From NCBI GenBank assembly GCA_947085815.1, contig CAMTXU010000020.1, positions 1 to 64,000 on the forward strand: a DNA stretch of 64,000 bases, given 5' to 3'. Positions 1 to 8,819 of the stretch are shown here, one piece after another. Position numbers and translations under genes: made by a program. The notes under the pieces are model-generated. The model did not search any database and was not told where the DNA came from. It saw only the letters and a list, made by a program, of their open reading frames with translations. The stretch is from Fen-1258 sp947085815 (GTDB taxonomy: Bacteria; Bacteroidota; Ignavibacteria; Ignavibacteriales; Melioribacteraceae). Numbering within the stretch: the stretch's first letter is position 1; each line of letters begins with the position of its first letter.

Positions 1-36
1 ACTCGTATTGACGCCATGAAAGGGCGTTATCATAAT
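1..36 (-). pseudogene. degenerate tRNA-Glu 3' portion (cut by window edge)
   Basis: The first 36 bases nearly repeat the anticodon arm to T-arm part of the intact tRNA-Glu at 99-170, including the TTC anticodon loop, with only a few changes. Similarity stops abruptly 5' of the anticodon stem: no D arm or acceptor strand can be formed from bases 37-90. The rest of the 3' part lies outside the window. It is either a decayed tandem tRNA or a 3'-fragment copy like those at tRNA-Cys and tRNA-Leu. Confidence 0.6.
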
Positions 37-98
37 TATCAAAAAGAGATCGGAAAAATAAAAGAGGTGAAATTAGAACTGTTAAAAAGAGAAGTTTG

Positions 99-170
99 TG
101 ACCCCAACGAGATTCGAACTCGTATTGACGCCGTGAAAGGGCGCTATCCTAACCATTAGATGATGGGGCC
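99..170 (-). tRNA. tRNA-Glu(TTC)
   Basis: Full cloverleaf on the minus strand: acceptor GGCCCCA pairs with TGGGGTC (one G-T), anticodon loop CTTTCAC gives TTC, the T arm carries GTTCGAATC, and the discriminator is A. No CCA is encoded. It is the first of four minus-strand tRNA genes with short spacers (21-83 nt). Confidence 0.96.
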
Positions 171-191
171 GATGTATGAAACAAACTTGTG

Positions 192-266
192 GGTGAGCAA
201 TGGGGATCGAACCCACGACCTTCTGGGCCACAACCAGATGCTCTAACCGACTGAGCTATGCTCACC
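192..266 (-). tRNA. tRNA-His(GTG)
   Basis: Minus-strand cloverleaf with anticodon loop TTGTGGC (GTG). The extra 5' G expected of tRNA-His is at 266 and faces discriminator C at 192. The acceptor GTGAGCA pairs with TGCTCAC. CCA is not encoded. Confidence 0.96.
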
Positions 267-349
267 ATATCAAAAAAATCTTAAAACCAAAATTCAAAAT
301 CCGAAAAGAGTTTTGAATTACGTGTTTGGAACTTTGAATTTTTCTCTTG

Positions 350-423
350 TATGCCCAAGTGGACTCGAACCACTAACCTACAGCTTAGAAGGCTGTTGCT
401 CTATCCAATTGAGCTATGGGCAC
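350..423 (-). tRNA. tRNA-Arg(TCT)
   Basis: Minus-strand cloverleaf. Anticodon stem ACAGC/GCTGT encloses CTTCTAA, giving TCT. The T loop is GTTCGAGTC and the acceptor GTGCCCA pairs with TGGGCAT (terminal G-T). This is the decoder of AGA/AGG codons. Confidence 0.95.
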
Positions 424-476
424 ATTAATAAAAGAACGTTAATAATTTTATAAATTCACATGCACACTTTCGAACG

Positions 477-551
477 TCGGGGCGACAGGATTCGAACCTG
501 CGACTTCTTGGTCCCAAACCAAGCGCTCTAGCCGGGCTGAGCTACGCCCCG
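477..551 (-). tRNA. tRNA-Pro(TGG)
   Basis: Minus-strand cloverleaf with acceptor CGGGGCG/CGCCCCG and anticodon loop TTTGGGA (TGG) inside stem CTTGG/CCAAG. The T arm is GTTCGAATC and the discriminator is A. It lies divergently from the LolC/E permease gene at 671. Confidence 0.96.
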
Positions 552-670
552 AAATTAACTCTTCAAAATTGGAGTTCAAAAATATATCTTTAGTTCGGTA
601 TTGTCAATTTTATGATTGAATTTTCGCTTCTCATTGAATATTTATATTTTTACAAAAAATAAAGCAAAAA

Positions 671-1894
671 ATGTCGCTCCCATTATTCTTCACCAGAAAA
701 TATATTAAATCGAATAAGGATTCTCGTTTTCTTTCTATAGTTTCATTAATCGCTATTCTTGGAATCTCGATTGGTGTTGCCGTTGTAATCATCGCATTAA
801 CAGTTCTGGACGGTTTCGACAGGGTTGTATCCGAAAAAATCACAAATTTTAATACACATATTAAAATTACCGGTTTCGGCAATAGAAATCTTCCTTCACC
901 TTCCCCTGTTATCTCGGAGCTTGATAAACAATTTGATGTGGAATTCACACGTATACAGCCGTTTGTTTCAAAACTGACAATCATCAAATCAAAAAAAATG
1001 ACTGAAGGCATTACGCTTACAGGGATAGATACGGATAAAGATTCCGAGCTTGGAAATTTCATTAAGAACGGTTCATTCGATTTGAAAGGTGAAAGCAAAT
1101 TACCAAAAATGATTCTTGGCAAAACTCTATCGGAGAAATTGTTCGTCAAAGTTGGAGACACCGTCACAATTTTTTCGTTGAAAAATGATCAGATTCCTTC
1201 CATTGAAAATCCCCCGGCTATTGAGCAGTTTTTTGTAGCGGGAATTTACGAGAGCGGAGTGAGCGAGTATGATGATCTTAATGCATTCATCAATTTTTCT
1301 ACCGCGCAAAATCTATTTGGAATGGGGGAACTAATCTCGGGTTACAACATCAAAGTAAAAGATATCAATCGTGTAAAATTTCTTTCAGAACAATTGCAGG
1401 ATTTTCTTGGATATCCATATTATTCAAGAACTATTTTCCAGGTGCATCAAAATATTTTTACATGGCTTGAACTGCAGAAGGAACCGATTCCAATTATTCT
1501 CGGATTAATAATAATAGTGGCTGTGTTCAATATAGTAGGCACATTACTTATGATAGTGCTGGAGAGAACTAACGCGGTCGGCATTCTTCGCTCACTCGGC
1601 GCAAATAGAAAATTGATTATGAAAACGTTTCTCTATCATGCAATGTTTTTAACCCTTCTGGGAGTAGTGATAGGAAATATTTTAGCGTACGTTTTAAGTT
1701 ATCTTCAGCAGCGGTTTGATATTATCTCCATTCCGGATAAAATTTATTTTGTTACGCGTGTTCCTATTTCGATCGAATTAAAAAATTATTTATTGGTAAC
1801 TGCAATTACTGTAGCAGTTTCATTTTTTGCTTCGATGCTTCCGGCTTTAATAGCTTCGAAGATAAAACCAATTGCCGCAATAAGGTTTGAATAA
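671..1894 (+). CDS. LolC/LolE-family lipoprotein-export ABC permease
   Basis: Inner-membrane permease subunit of a LolCDE-type transporter that releases lipoproteins for outer-membrane sorting. The 407-residue protein has the family plan: one N-terminal membrane segment (about 20-46), a large periplasmic MacB-like domain, then three C-terminal segments (about 270-400) forming the FtsX domain, with the loop containing GILRSLGANRK. It is the first gene of a three-gene operon; the next gene begins one base after its stop. The family assignment is strong, but LolC versus LolE cannot be decided because both paralogues here are similar to both. Confidence 0.9.
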   Translation: MSLPLFFTRKYIKSNKDSRFLSIVSLIAILGISIGVAVVIIALTVLDGFDRVVSEKITNFNTHIKITGFGNRNLPSPSPVISELDKQFDVEFTRIQPFVSKLTIIKSKKMTEGITLTGIDTDKDSELGNFIKNGSFDLKGESKLPKMILGKTLSEKLFVKVGDTVTIFSLKNDQIPSIENPPAIEQFFVAGIYESGVSEYDDLNAFINFSTAQNLFGMGELISGYNIKVKDINRVKFLSEQLQDFLGYPYYSRTIFQVHQNIFTWLELQKEPIPIILGLIIIVAVFNIVGTLLMIVLERTNAVGILRSLGANRKLIMKTFLYHAMFLTLLGVVIGNILAYVLSYLQQRFDIISIPDKIYFVTRVPISIELKNYLLVTAITVAVSFFASMLPALIASKIKPIAAIRFE

Positions 1895-1895
1895 A

Positions 1896-3122
1896 ATGAT
1901 AGAATTCTTTGTAGCGAAAAGATATTTACGGGCAAAACATAAACTAAACTTTATTACTATAATTTCACTCCTTTCTACGTTGGGAATTACTATCGGCGTT
2001 GCCGCATTGATAATTGTACTGTCTGTATTCAACGGTTTCGGCTCGCTCGTAACATCAATTATGGTTAGTTTTGATCCGCATATAAGAATCTCGGTTACGG
2101 ATGAAAAAGGATTTTCACAAATAGATTCTGTACAACAAATTCTTAGCAAAGAAAAAATTATTTCAAGTTACTCGCAGTATGTAGAGGGGAAAGCAATCTT
2201 ACTCAATAAAAAAAGCTACGAGATTGTTAATCTAAAAGGGATTGAATATGAGCCGGGAAATGAAACTTGGGGAGTGTCTTCAAAAATTATCAGCGGTGAG
2301 TTTGATTTACTAAATGATAAAATTGACAAAATCATATTAGGGATTCCGTTAGCGCTTCGATTATCTTCACGGATTGGTGATACAATTACGGTAACATCCG
2401 CATACAATATTGAAAAAACAATTACTTCACTTTCAATCCCCCAAACAAGAAAATTTATTGTAGCCGGAATATTTGAATCCAACAATCGTGACTACGATGT
2501 TTCTTATGTTTTCACTTCGGTAAAATCCGCTCAAAGACTTTTTGGTTTACGCGGTAAGATTACCGGTTTTGAAATTCGTCTGGATAATTTCAAGAAAGCT
2601 GAATCGATTAAAGAAAATTTGCTCAAGAAGATAGACTCCAAGTTGTTTTCGGTAAATACATGGTACGATCTTCACAAGCAGCTATATAGCGTTATGCAGA
2701 TTGAACGATGGGCTGCATATATTTTACTGTGTTTGATTATTGCAGTGGCGACTTTCAATATATTCGCTTCACTGACAATGACTGTAATCGAGAAGAAAAA
2801 AGATATTGGTGTATTGCGCTCAATGGGAGTTAACAAAAAATCCGTTCTAAAGATTTTTATGTTCGAGGGAATATTAGTCGGCGCTATTGGTACTTTAGCA
2901 GGTATGACAATTGGACTGCTTGTGTGCTATCTTCAGATCGAGTATAATTTTTATCCGCTCGATTCCTCAAAGTATATTATAAGTGCTTTGCCTATAGAAA
3001 TCCGAGCAACAGATATACTAGCTATCGGCGGTATGGCGATGTTTCTTGCATTCGTTGCATCTCTCTATCCTGCAAAGCGTGCTGCTAATACAATAATTAT
3101 TGAATCTATAAAATACGAGTAG
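1896..3122 (+). CDS. second LolC/LolE-family permease
   Basis: Paralogue of the preceding gene with the same architecture: N-terminal membrane segment, periplasmic domain, and three C-terminal segments with GVLRSMGVNKKSV in the FtsX-domain loop. It would pair with the upstream permease and the downstream ATPase. A TTG at 1887 lies in frame inside the end of the previous gene, but the ATG at 1896 is preferred: it follows the TAA by one base and has AAGG about 9 nt upstream. The product is then 408 residues. Confidence 0.9.
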   Translation: MIEFFVAKRYLRAKHKLNFITIISLLSTLGITIGVAALIIVLSVFNGFGSLVTSIMVSFDPHIRISVTDEKGFSQIDSVQQILSKEKIISSYSQYVEGKAILLNKKSYEIVNLKGIEYEPGNETWGVSSKIISGEFDLLNDKIDKIILGIPLALRLSSRIGDTITVTSAYNIEKTITSLSIPQTRKFIVAGIFESNNRDYDVSYVFTSVKSAQRLFGLRGKITGFEIRLDNFKKAESIKENLLKKIDSKLFSVNTWYDLHKQLYSVMQIERWAAYILLCLIIAVATFNIFASLTMTVIEKKKDIGVLRSMGVNKKSVLKIFMFEGILVGAIGTLAGMTIGLLVCYLQIEYNFYPLDSSKYIISALPIEIRATDILAIGGMAMFLAFVASLYPAKRAANTIIIESIKYE

Positions 3123-3141
3123 AATATCCAGAGACTTATAT

Positions 3142-3822
3142 ATGAGTGAAATAATTTTAGAAGCGAAAGATATTTTCAAATCTTTTTACAAGACAAAAGA
3201 GAAGAAGTTAAATATACTAAAAGGAGTATCGCTTCAAGTTGAGCGCGGGAAAATTTCTATAATTGTTGGTGCATCCGGCGCGGGCAAAAGTACTCTTCTC
3301 CATATTCTGAGCGGATTAGATTACTCTGATTCCGGTGAAGTGGAAATTAACGGAACTAGAATTTTCAATTTGAGCGATGAAAAACTATCACTGTTTAGGA
3401 ACAATCATATTGGGTTTGTGTTTCAGTTTCATCATCTTCTGCATGAGTTTGACGCAGCCGAAAATATTGCTATCCCTTTGATGATAAACGGAGAGACTAA
3501 GCAGAAAGCGTTGAAACGCGCAGAAGAACTGCTTACACTTGTTGGATTGAGCGATAGAGCGAATCATAAACCCTCCGAACTTTCCGGTGGCGAGCAACAG
3601 CGTATTGCCGTTGCCAGAGCGCTGGCTAACAAACCCGATATTATTTTTGCGGATGAACCTACCGGTAATCTGGATTCTGCCAATAGCGAAGTACTTCACA
3701 GGCTTTTTGTTGAGTTGAAAGAAAAATTGGGGGTTACATTTTTAGTTGTAACTCATAATCCTCAGCTTGTAAATCTTGGCGATAAAGTTTTTGAAATGAA
3801 GGATGGACAGATTAGCCAGTAA
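3142..3822 (+). CDS. lolD: LolD lipoprotein-releasing ABC ATPase
   Basis: ATPase that drives the two permeases encoded just upstream. Walker A GASGAGKS is at residues 43-50, the Q-loop is in VFQFHHLL (about 93-100), the LSGGEQQRIAVARA signature starts at 147, and Walker B with the catalytic glutamate (IIFADEP) is at 167-173. VVTHNPQL carries the switch histidine. Its length of 226 residues is usual for LolD/MacB-type ATPases. The gap to the permease is 19 bp, so one transcript is likely. Confidence 0.93.
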   Translation: MSEIILEAKDIFKSFYKTKEKKLNILKGVSLQVERGKISIIVGASGAGKSTLLHILSGLDYSDSGEVEINGTRIFNLSDEKLSLFRNNHIGFVFQFHHLLHEFDAAENIAIPLMINGETKQKALKRAEELLTLVGLSDRANHKPSELSGGEQQRIAVARALANKPDIIFADEPTGNLDSANSEVLHRLFVELKEKLGVTFLVVTHNPQLVNLGDKVFEMKDGQISQ

Positions 3823-3890
3823 TCTTTATCCGGGATCATCGCTTGTTTTCTTGAAAAGTCATATTGTTTTAAGCTAAATATAATTTCATT

Positions 3891-4499
3891 ATGCTAAGCT
3901 ACTTAATATTCGGTTTCACATACGCATTTGCAGCGGCAGTGCAACCGGGACCGTTTCTCACATATCTCATCTCACAAACATTAAGCAAGGGATGGCGGCA
4001 TACACTTCCCGCATGTTTCGCTCCCCTATTGAGCGACGGTCCAATAATAATCTTAGTTCTTCTTCTGCTTAGCCAAATTCCACAGTGGTTAGTCCGGTTT
4101 CTGCATTTCGGCGCTGCTTTATTTCTATTTTATCTTGCAGTCGGTTCGTACAAATCGTGGAAAAATTTTAATACTGAAGTAGCTACGGATATTCAAACCG
4201 GTAAGCAAACTTTGCTGAAAGCCACATTCGTGAATATTTTTAATCCCGCTCCATACATGGGATGGAGTTTTGTAATGGGTCCACTCTTTCTGAAAGGCTA
4301 TCATGAATCTCCCATTAACGGAATTTCACTGCTGATAAGTTTTTACGTTACACTAATACTCTGTTTAGCCGGAATAATTTTTCTATTTGCTTTCTCGCGT
4401 AATTTGGGACCGCGTGTGAATAAGATTACAATTGGGCTCTCAGTCATAGCTTTGATGTGCTTTGGAATTTACCAGTTATGTATGGGAATAAATTCGTAG
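3891..4499 (+). CDS. LysE/RhtB-family exporter
   Basis: Small integral membrane protein of 202 residues with about six hydrophobic segments. It has the family's N-terminal pattern (VQPGPFLTYLISQ, about residues 18-30). LysE/RhtB proteins export amino acids or related small molecules; the substrate cannot be told from sequence. It stands alone, 68 bp after lolD on the same strand. Confidence 0.75.
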   Translation: MLSYLIFGFTYAFAAAVQPGPFLTYLISQTLSKGWRHTLPACFAPLLSDGPIIILVLLLLSQIPQWLVRFLHFGAALFLFYLAVGSYKSWKNFNTEVATDIQTGKQTLLKATFVNIFNPAPYMGWSFVMGPLFLKGYHESPINGISLLISFYVTLILCLAGIIFLFAFSRNLGPRVNKITIGLSVIALMCFGIYQLCMGINS

Positions 4500-4593
4500 C
4501 AGAAGAAGTAATCATATGCTACTGAAGTTTTTTCGGTTGTTAAGGACCACTTCTTGTAAAGAAAATGCTGATTGATAACAATGTTGTCTCTAA

Positions 4594-4619
4594 CTATATT
4601 TATTTGTGAATAAACTATA
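4594..4619. promoter_or_regulatory. candidate operator of hicBA
   Basis: TTTATT-tgtg-AATAAA (4599-4614) is a perfect inverted repeat with CTATA near both outer edges, 24 bp before the hicB start. HicB antitoxins commonly autoregulate by binding such palindromes. The role is inferred from position only. Confidence 0.4.
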
Positions 4620-4637
4620 AAAAGAAGGGAGTTAGGT

Positions 4638-4865
4638 ATGCAGTTAAACGCAATAATTGAAAAAGATGAGAATGGTTATTTTGCATACATACCGGAATTA
4701 AAAGGTTGCTATAGTCAAGGGGATACTTTTGAAGATACATTAATAAACATTCGTGAAGCCGCAGAACTTTATTTAGAAAGTCTTGATGAGGTGGAAAAAA
4801 ATTCTCTAAAAGATAAATCTTTTTTTATTGCTCCAATTAATGTTCAACCTCTAAAAGCTGTTTAA
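4638..4865 (+). CDS. hicB: HicB-family antitoxin
   Basis: A 75-residue protein of the HicB/UPF0150 fold: ENGYFAYIPELKGCYSQGDTFEDTLINIREAAELYLE matches the family pattern of a partial RNase H-like domain with GCxSQGDT. It should neutralise the toxin encoded 4 bp downstream and may repress the operon. A good Shine-Dalgarno sequence, GAAGGGAG, precedes the ATG. There is no long C-terminal DNA-binding tail, so any DNA binding would have to come from this short form. Confidence 0.85.
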   Translation: MQLNAIIEKDENGYFAYIPELKGCYSQGDTFEDTLINIREAAELYLESLDEVEKNSLKDKSFFIAPINVQPLKAV

Positions 4866-4869
4866 CAAA

Positions 4870-5049
4870 ATGACAGTTAAAGAAGCCGAAAATTTACTAT
4901 TAAAATCCGGTTTCAAACTTGACCGCCAAAAAGGAAGTCACAGAATTTACAAAAAAGATAAAATTAGAATTGTTGTCCCTCGCCATAGTGGGAAAGACTT
5001 GCATCCAAAACTAGCCCAAGAAATTAAAATAATTTTAGAAGATTCTTGA
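4870..5049 (+). CDS. hicA: HicA-family mRNA interferase toxin
   Basis: A short 59-residue frame directly after hicB. It starts MTVKEAENLLLKSGF and contains RQKGSHRIYKK, with the glycine-serine-histidine of the HicA double-stranded RNA-binding-like fold, followed by VVPRHSGKDLHP. The catalytic histidine of HicA toxins is in the GSH motif. The order hicB-hicA is the reverse of the commonest arrangement but well known. The pair is transcribed in the same direction as the Lol operon. Confidence 0.85.
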   Translation: MTVKEAENLLLKSGFKLDRQKGSHRIYKKDKIRIVVPRHSGKDLHPKLAQEIKIILEDS

Positions 5050-5146
5050 AGCCGTTCAGGTGTCAAGAATATAATTTCACTGGCTCATTAAAGACCACCC
5101 CGGCCAAAAAAAATGGCGGGTAAACTTGGTGAGAATAGTTGTAATT

Positions 5147-5170
5147 CATTCAAGGTATGTACCTTGAATG
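5147..5170. repeat. perfect 11-bp inverted repeat
   Basis: CATTCAAGGTA and TACCTTGAATG are separated by only TG. It lies between the convergent hicA and pepA genes. No T-tract follows on either side, so it may be an extruding palindrome or binding site rather than a terminator. Confidence 0.5.
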
Positions 5171-5211
5171 CCAAGAAAGATCGAGAGTTAAGAGATAGAA
5201 ATCTTTTTAGA

Positions 5212-6708
5212 TCAAACTCTACTTAAGTAATCAACCATCAGTCTAACACCAAAACCGGTATCAAATTTTTCCGTGTAATTGTTGGATTTATGTTTGATTG
5301 CCGGTCCGGCAAGATCAATATGAGCCCACGGAATTTTTTCATCAACAAAATTTTCTAAGAATTTTCCGGCGGTTATTGCGCCGCCCCATCGTGGACCAAG
5401 ATTGCTAACATCAGCAATCTCACTTTTAATCATATCGTTGTAATCGTTCCAGAAAGGCAAACGCCACAATCTTTCATGTGTTGTTTTGCCTGATTGCAAT
5501 AACTCATCTGCGAGCCGGTCATCGTTTGTAAATAGTCCTGCAGCAATATCTCCTAATGCTACTACAACCGCTCCGGTTAAAGTTGCAAAATCAATTATCT
5601 CTTCCGGTTTTTGCTGAGATGCATAGTGCAAAGCATCTGCCAAAACAATTCTCCCTTCTGCGTCGGTATCTTTCACTTCAATGGATTTTCCCGAAGAAGC
5701 AATCACCACATCTCCAGGTTTATATGAAGAACCGCCAACCATATTTTCTACAGCCGGCACAACACCGATTAATTCAATCGGCAATTTCATCATAGCCGCA
5801 ACTTTTATTATTCCTATAACAGCGGCACCACCTGCCATATCGGCTTTCATTTCGAGCATTGATGATGTAGGCTTTATTGAGAGTCCACCCGAATCATAAC
5901 ATACTCCTTTACCGACGAGCGCAATCTTTTTCTTTGACTTGCCAGTTGGTTTGTAATGCATTGTTATTAGGCAAGGTGGATTCTCGCTTGCACCGCCGAC
6001 AGCAATAATCGCGTTCATATCTCTTCTTTTCAATTCCGCCTTGTTGAAGACTGTTACCTTTACACCAAGTTTAGTGAGTTCTTTTCTGGTTCTCCCCGCA
6101 AGTTCGGCGGGAGTAAGTGTAATAGCCGGCTCGTTAACCAGATTGCGCGTAAAGAAAACTCCCTCCATTAAAGTGTTGGAATTTTCAATTGTATTTTTAA
6201 GATTTTTTTGATCGGTATAATGGATCAAAAATGAAAGCTCAAGGGGTTTTTGTTTTTCAGATTTGTAATTATCAAAGGTGTAGTTGCCTAAATGAATACC
6301 CTCAATCATTGTCTGCAGAAATTCCAATTCAGTTTCGAAATAATCTTTGAAATTGGTAAAGGAAGGAACAATTACGTGAACAAACTTGACATTTTTATTC
6401 TTGAGTGATGGGATTAATCCGGCAAAGTAATTTCTAAAAAAGTCCACCGAGAAATTTTTATCGAGTTTTATTTTCTTCACAAAAATAACCGACGGCTCAT
6501 CTGTCTGGCTATAATACTCGAACTCGTTCGATTTCTTATCTAAAAAATTTTTCTTCTGCATTTTTCCCAACGGATAATTGAGCGAAAGGAAAAATTCATC
6601 AAGAATTCTTTCCATTTTATCGGTCTCAATAAAGAATTTCACCAAAGCAGAATCCGGTTTGAAAATCAGTTCATCTTTTGCCGGGTTTATTTTCAAATTG
6701 AAATGCAT
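5212..6708 (-). CDS. pepA: leucyl aminopeptidase (M17)
   Basis: Cytosolic metallo-aminopeptidase that removes N-terminal residues from peptides. The C-terminal catalytic half holds the M17 motifs: VGKGVCYDSGG at 265-275 (metal and catalytic lysine), MKADMAGG at 287-294 and the signature DTDAEGRIVLADAL at 347-360. The N-terminal 180 residues are divergent, as usual in the family, and total length (498) is typical. GAGGAGACA sits immediately before the ATG. The nrnA gene lies 19 bp upstream on the same strand. Confidence 0.95.
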   Translation of the reverse strand: MHFNLKINPAKDELIFKPDSALVKFFIETDKMERILDEFFLSLNYPLGKMQKKNFLDKKSNEFEYYSQTDEPSVIFVKKIKLDKNFSVDFFRNYFAGLIPSLKNKNVKFVHVIVPSFTNFKDYFETELEFLQTMIEGIHLGNYTFDNYKSEKQKPLELSFLIHYTDQKNLKNTIENSNTLMEGVFFTRNLVNEPAITLTPAELAGRTRKELTKLGVKVTVFNKAELKRRDMNAIIAVGGASENPPCLITMHYKPTGKSKKKIALVGKGVCYDSGGLSIKPTSSMLEMKADMAGGAAVIGIIKVAAMMKLPIELIGVVPAVENMVGGSSYKPGDVVIASSGKSIEVKDTDAEGRIVLADALHYASQQKPEEIIDFATLTGAVVVALGDIAAGLFTNDDRLADELLQSGKTTHERLWRLPFWNDYNDMIKSEIADVSNLGPRWGGAITAGKFLENFVDEKIPWAHIDLAGPAIKHKSNNYTEKFDTGFGVRLMVDYLSRV

Positions 6709-6727
6709 TGTCTCCTCACAGTAATAA

Positions 6728-7708
6728 TTATAAATATCTTTGAGCTGCCAGAATTATTTTTTCCTTTACCGCGTCAATGGTTGTATTAAACAATCGTATC
6801 CCGGAGGCGTTTGTATGTCCGCCTCCATTAAATTCTTTTGCTAACTTATTTACCGGAATCTCTCCTTTAGAGCGGAAACTAATTTTGATTCCATCGTTCA
6901 ATTCGTAGAATAATATTCCAATTTTCACGCCTTGAATAGTCAGACAATAATTTACAAAGCCGTCTATGTCAGCTTCCGAAGCCCCAGTCTGTTCCATCAT
7001 TTCCCGCTTAACGACCATAAATGCTATCTGCCGAGTTGAATCGAGCTGAATTGTGCTGAGCGCAAACCCAAGCAGTTTAGCACGCCCAAATTTGAATTGA
7101 TCATAAATTTTATCGTAAACTTCAGTCGGATTCACACCTTTTTCCAGAAGTTCCGCTATTATGCGGTGTAAACGGGGTGAAGTTCTGTCGAATCTGAACG
7201 AACCGGTATCAGTCATTATTCCGGCATAAAGTTGAAGAGCAATAGCATTGTCAAGCTCAACAATTTTAGTCTCCTCAATAAAATCATAAATAATTTCCGA
7301 GGTTGCGGAAAATTCAATACCGCCAAAAATATAATCAAAAGCATTTTCGGTATCATGATGATGATCGATACAAATCTTTAAACCTTTGAATCCACAAAAA
7401 GCATTTTCCATTTTGACGATTCGGCTCGCCTGGTTCAAATCAAGTAGAATGAAAATATCCGCTTCATTAATAATTTTTGTATGAACCGTTTCATCATATT
7501 TCTCGAGTACATTATATTCATCAAGGAATTCCAAATTGTAGGGCGTTGTACTGTGGTTTATAACCCTAACATTCTTCCCGAGTTTTTTTAGTATGAAATA
7601 AAATGCAATTTCAGAGCCGAGGGCATCGGCATCTGGGTTCACGTGTGTTGACAACACGAATGAATTATGTTCATCAATTATCTTTTTAAGCAAAGAAAAA
7701 TCATTCAT
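6728..7708 (-). CDS. nrnA: DHH-family nanoRNase / pAp phosphatase
   Basis: Bifunctional oligoribonuclease and 3'-phosphoadenosine-5'-phosphate phosphatase. The DHH domain has NPDADALGSE (24-33) and IDHHHDTE (114-121). The C-terminal DHHA1 domain has the substrate-binding GGGHTNASG at about 292-300. Length 326 is typical of NrnA. It lies between korB and pepA and is probably co-transcribed with pepA. Confidence 0.9.
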   Translation of the reverse strand: MNDFSLLKKIIDEHNSFVLSTHVNPDADALGSEIAFYFILKKLGKNVRVINHSTTPYNLEFLDEYNVLEKYDETVHTKIINEADIFILLDLNQASRIVKMENAFCGFKGLKICIDHHHDTENAFDYIFGGIEFSATSEIIYDFIEETKIVELDNAIALQLYAGIMTDTGSFRFDRTSPRLHRIIAELLEKGVNPTEVYDKIYDQFKFGRAKLLGFALSTIQLDSTRQIAFMVVKREMMEQTGASEADIDGFVNYCLTIQGVKIGILFYELNDGIKISFRSKGEIPVNKLAKEFNGGGHTNASGIRLFNTTIDAVKEKIILAAQRYL

Positions 7709-7726
7709 ATTTTTTTTGAAATAAAA

Positions 7727-7748
7727 TGGGCGAAGAAAACTTCGCCCA
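7727..7748 (-). terminator. terminator after korAB
   Basis: TGGGCGAAG and CTTCGCCCA form a 9-bp stem with a 4-nt loop, 37 nt past the korB stop. On the minus strand it is followed by TTTTATTTC. Confidence 0.75.
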
Positions 7749-7784
7749 AAATTAATAAATGAGGTTTAAGAATTCGCCTTGGAT

Positions 7785-8819
7785 TTAATTAACTTCCCAG
7801 GTATTTCCGCTGAATAGAAGTTTTTCAAGATTACCAGCGCCTTTCTTTTCTGTAATATGCGCTACCTGCCGCTCCACTCCTTCGTCATAGGTAGGTTTTA
7901 ATTCCTGTCTGATAACTCCAAACGGAGAAGGCAAAGCAGAATCGTCAGCCAGATGAGCAAGAATGAATGCGCGTGCATGGCTTAAATCCCTTTCATCATG
8001 AACCCATACGTCATTGATGGAATTTTTGCTGTCGTTAAGATCTATAACAACAGGTTTAAAGCCATCAAGTTTAATTCCTTTTTTATTATCAGCACCAAAG
8101 AGCATCGGCTCACCATGTTTGAGCATCAGCATTTTATCTGCTTTGTTAGCTTTATCTGTGATCGGATCGAATACTCCGTCATTAAATATTACACAATTCT
8201 GAAGAATCTCAACAAAGGCAGTTCCTATATGTTCGGCAGCGCGTTTGATTATTTCTTGCATATGCTTTGCTTCAGAATCGGCAGTGCGGGCAACGAAAGA
8301 AGCGCCTGCGCCTAAAGCTAAACTAAGAGGATTAAAAGGATAATCTACACTTCCGTACGGTGAAGTTTTTGTAATTAATCCTTTGGCAGAAGTTGGTGAA
8401 TATTGCCCTTTGGTTAATCCATAAATTTCATTATTAAAAAGAAGAATTTTGATATCGACATTCTTTCTGCAAGTGTGAATAAAATGATTTCCGCCGATAC
8501 TCATTAAATCGCCATCTCCTGTAGCAACCCAAACGGAAAGATCAGGGCGGGCAATTTTAACACCAGTAGCAATTGCTGTAGCCCTACCATGAATAGAATG
8601 GAAACCATAAGTATTCATATAATAAGGGAAACGGCTTGAACAACCTATACCCGATACCCAAACAATTTTTTCTTTAGGAATATTTATATCCGGAAACGAC
8701 CGCTGCACTTGCGCCAGAATAGAATAATCGCCGCATCCAGGGCACCATCTAACATCTTGTCCGGATGAAAAATCTTTTGCAGTCAATTTAACAGGAGCTG
8801 TATCTATATTATTTGCCAT
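7785..8819 (-). CDS. korB: 2-oxoglutarate:ferredoxin oxidoreductase, beta subunit
   Basis: Thiamine-diphosphate subunit that, with KorA, interconverts 2-oxoglutarate and succinyl-CoA using ferredoxin. WCPGCGDYSIL near the N-terminus binds the Fe-S cluster/TPP region. GDGDLMSIGGNH with the later NNEIYGLTKGQYSPT form the TPP-Mg motif. The start is set at 8819 (MANN): a perfect GGAGG is 6 nt upstream, whereas the in-frame ATG at 8840 would place that Shine-Dalgarno sequence inside the gene. It overlaps the korA end by 11 bp, implying translational coupling. Confidence 0.93.
   Translation of the reverse strand: MANNIDTAPVKLTAKDFSSGQDVRWCPGCGDYSILAQVQRSFPDINIPKEKIVWVSGIGCSSRFPYYMNTYGFHSIHGRATAIATGVKIARPDLSVWVATGDGDLMSIGGNHFIHTCRKNVDIKILLFNNEIYGLTKGQYSPTSAKGLITKTSPYGSVDYPFNPLSLALGAGASFVARTADSEAKHMQEIIKRAAEHIGTAFVEILQNCVIFNDGVFDPITDKANKADKMLMLKHGEPMLFGADNKKGIKLDGFKPVVIDLNDSKNSINDVWVHDERDLSHARAFILAHLADDSALPSPFGVIRQELKPTYDEGVERQVAHITEKKGAGNLEKLLFSGNTWEVN

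Noticed and set aside
631..1167. 178-residue minus-strand open frame opposite the first LolC/E permease
   Set aside because: Shadow of a conserved gene, with no family pattern and no ribosome site of its own.
4638..5049. The two hicBA loci as a recent duplication
   Set aside because: HicB and HicA proteins at 4638-5049 and 20012-20492 differ in length and share only general family residues, so independent acquisition is more likely.
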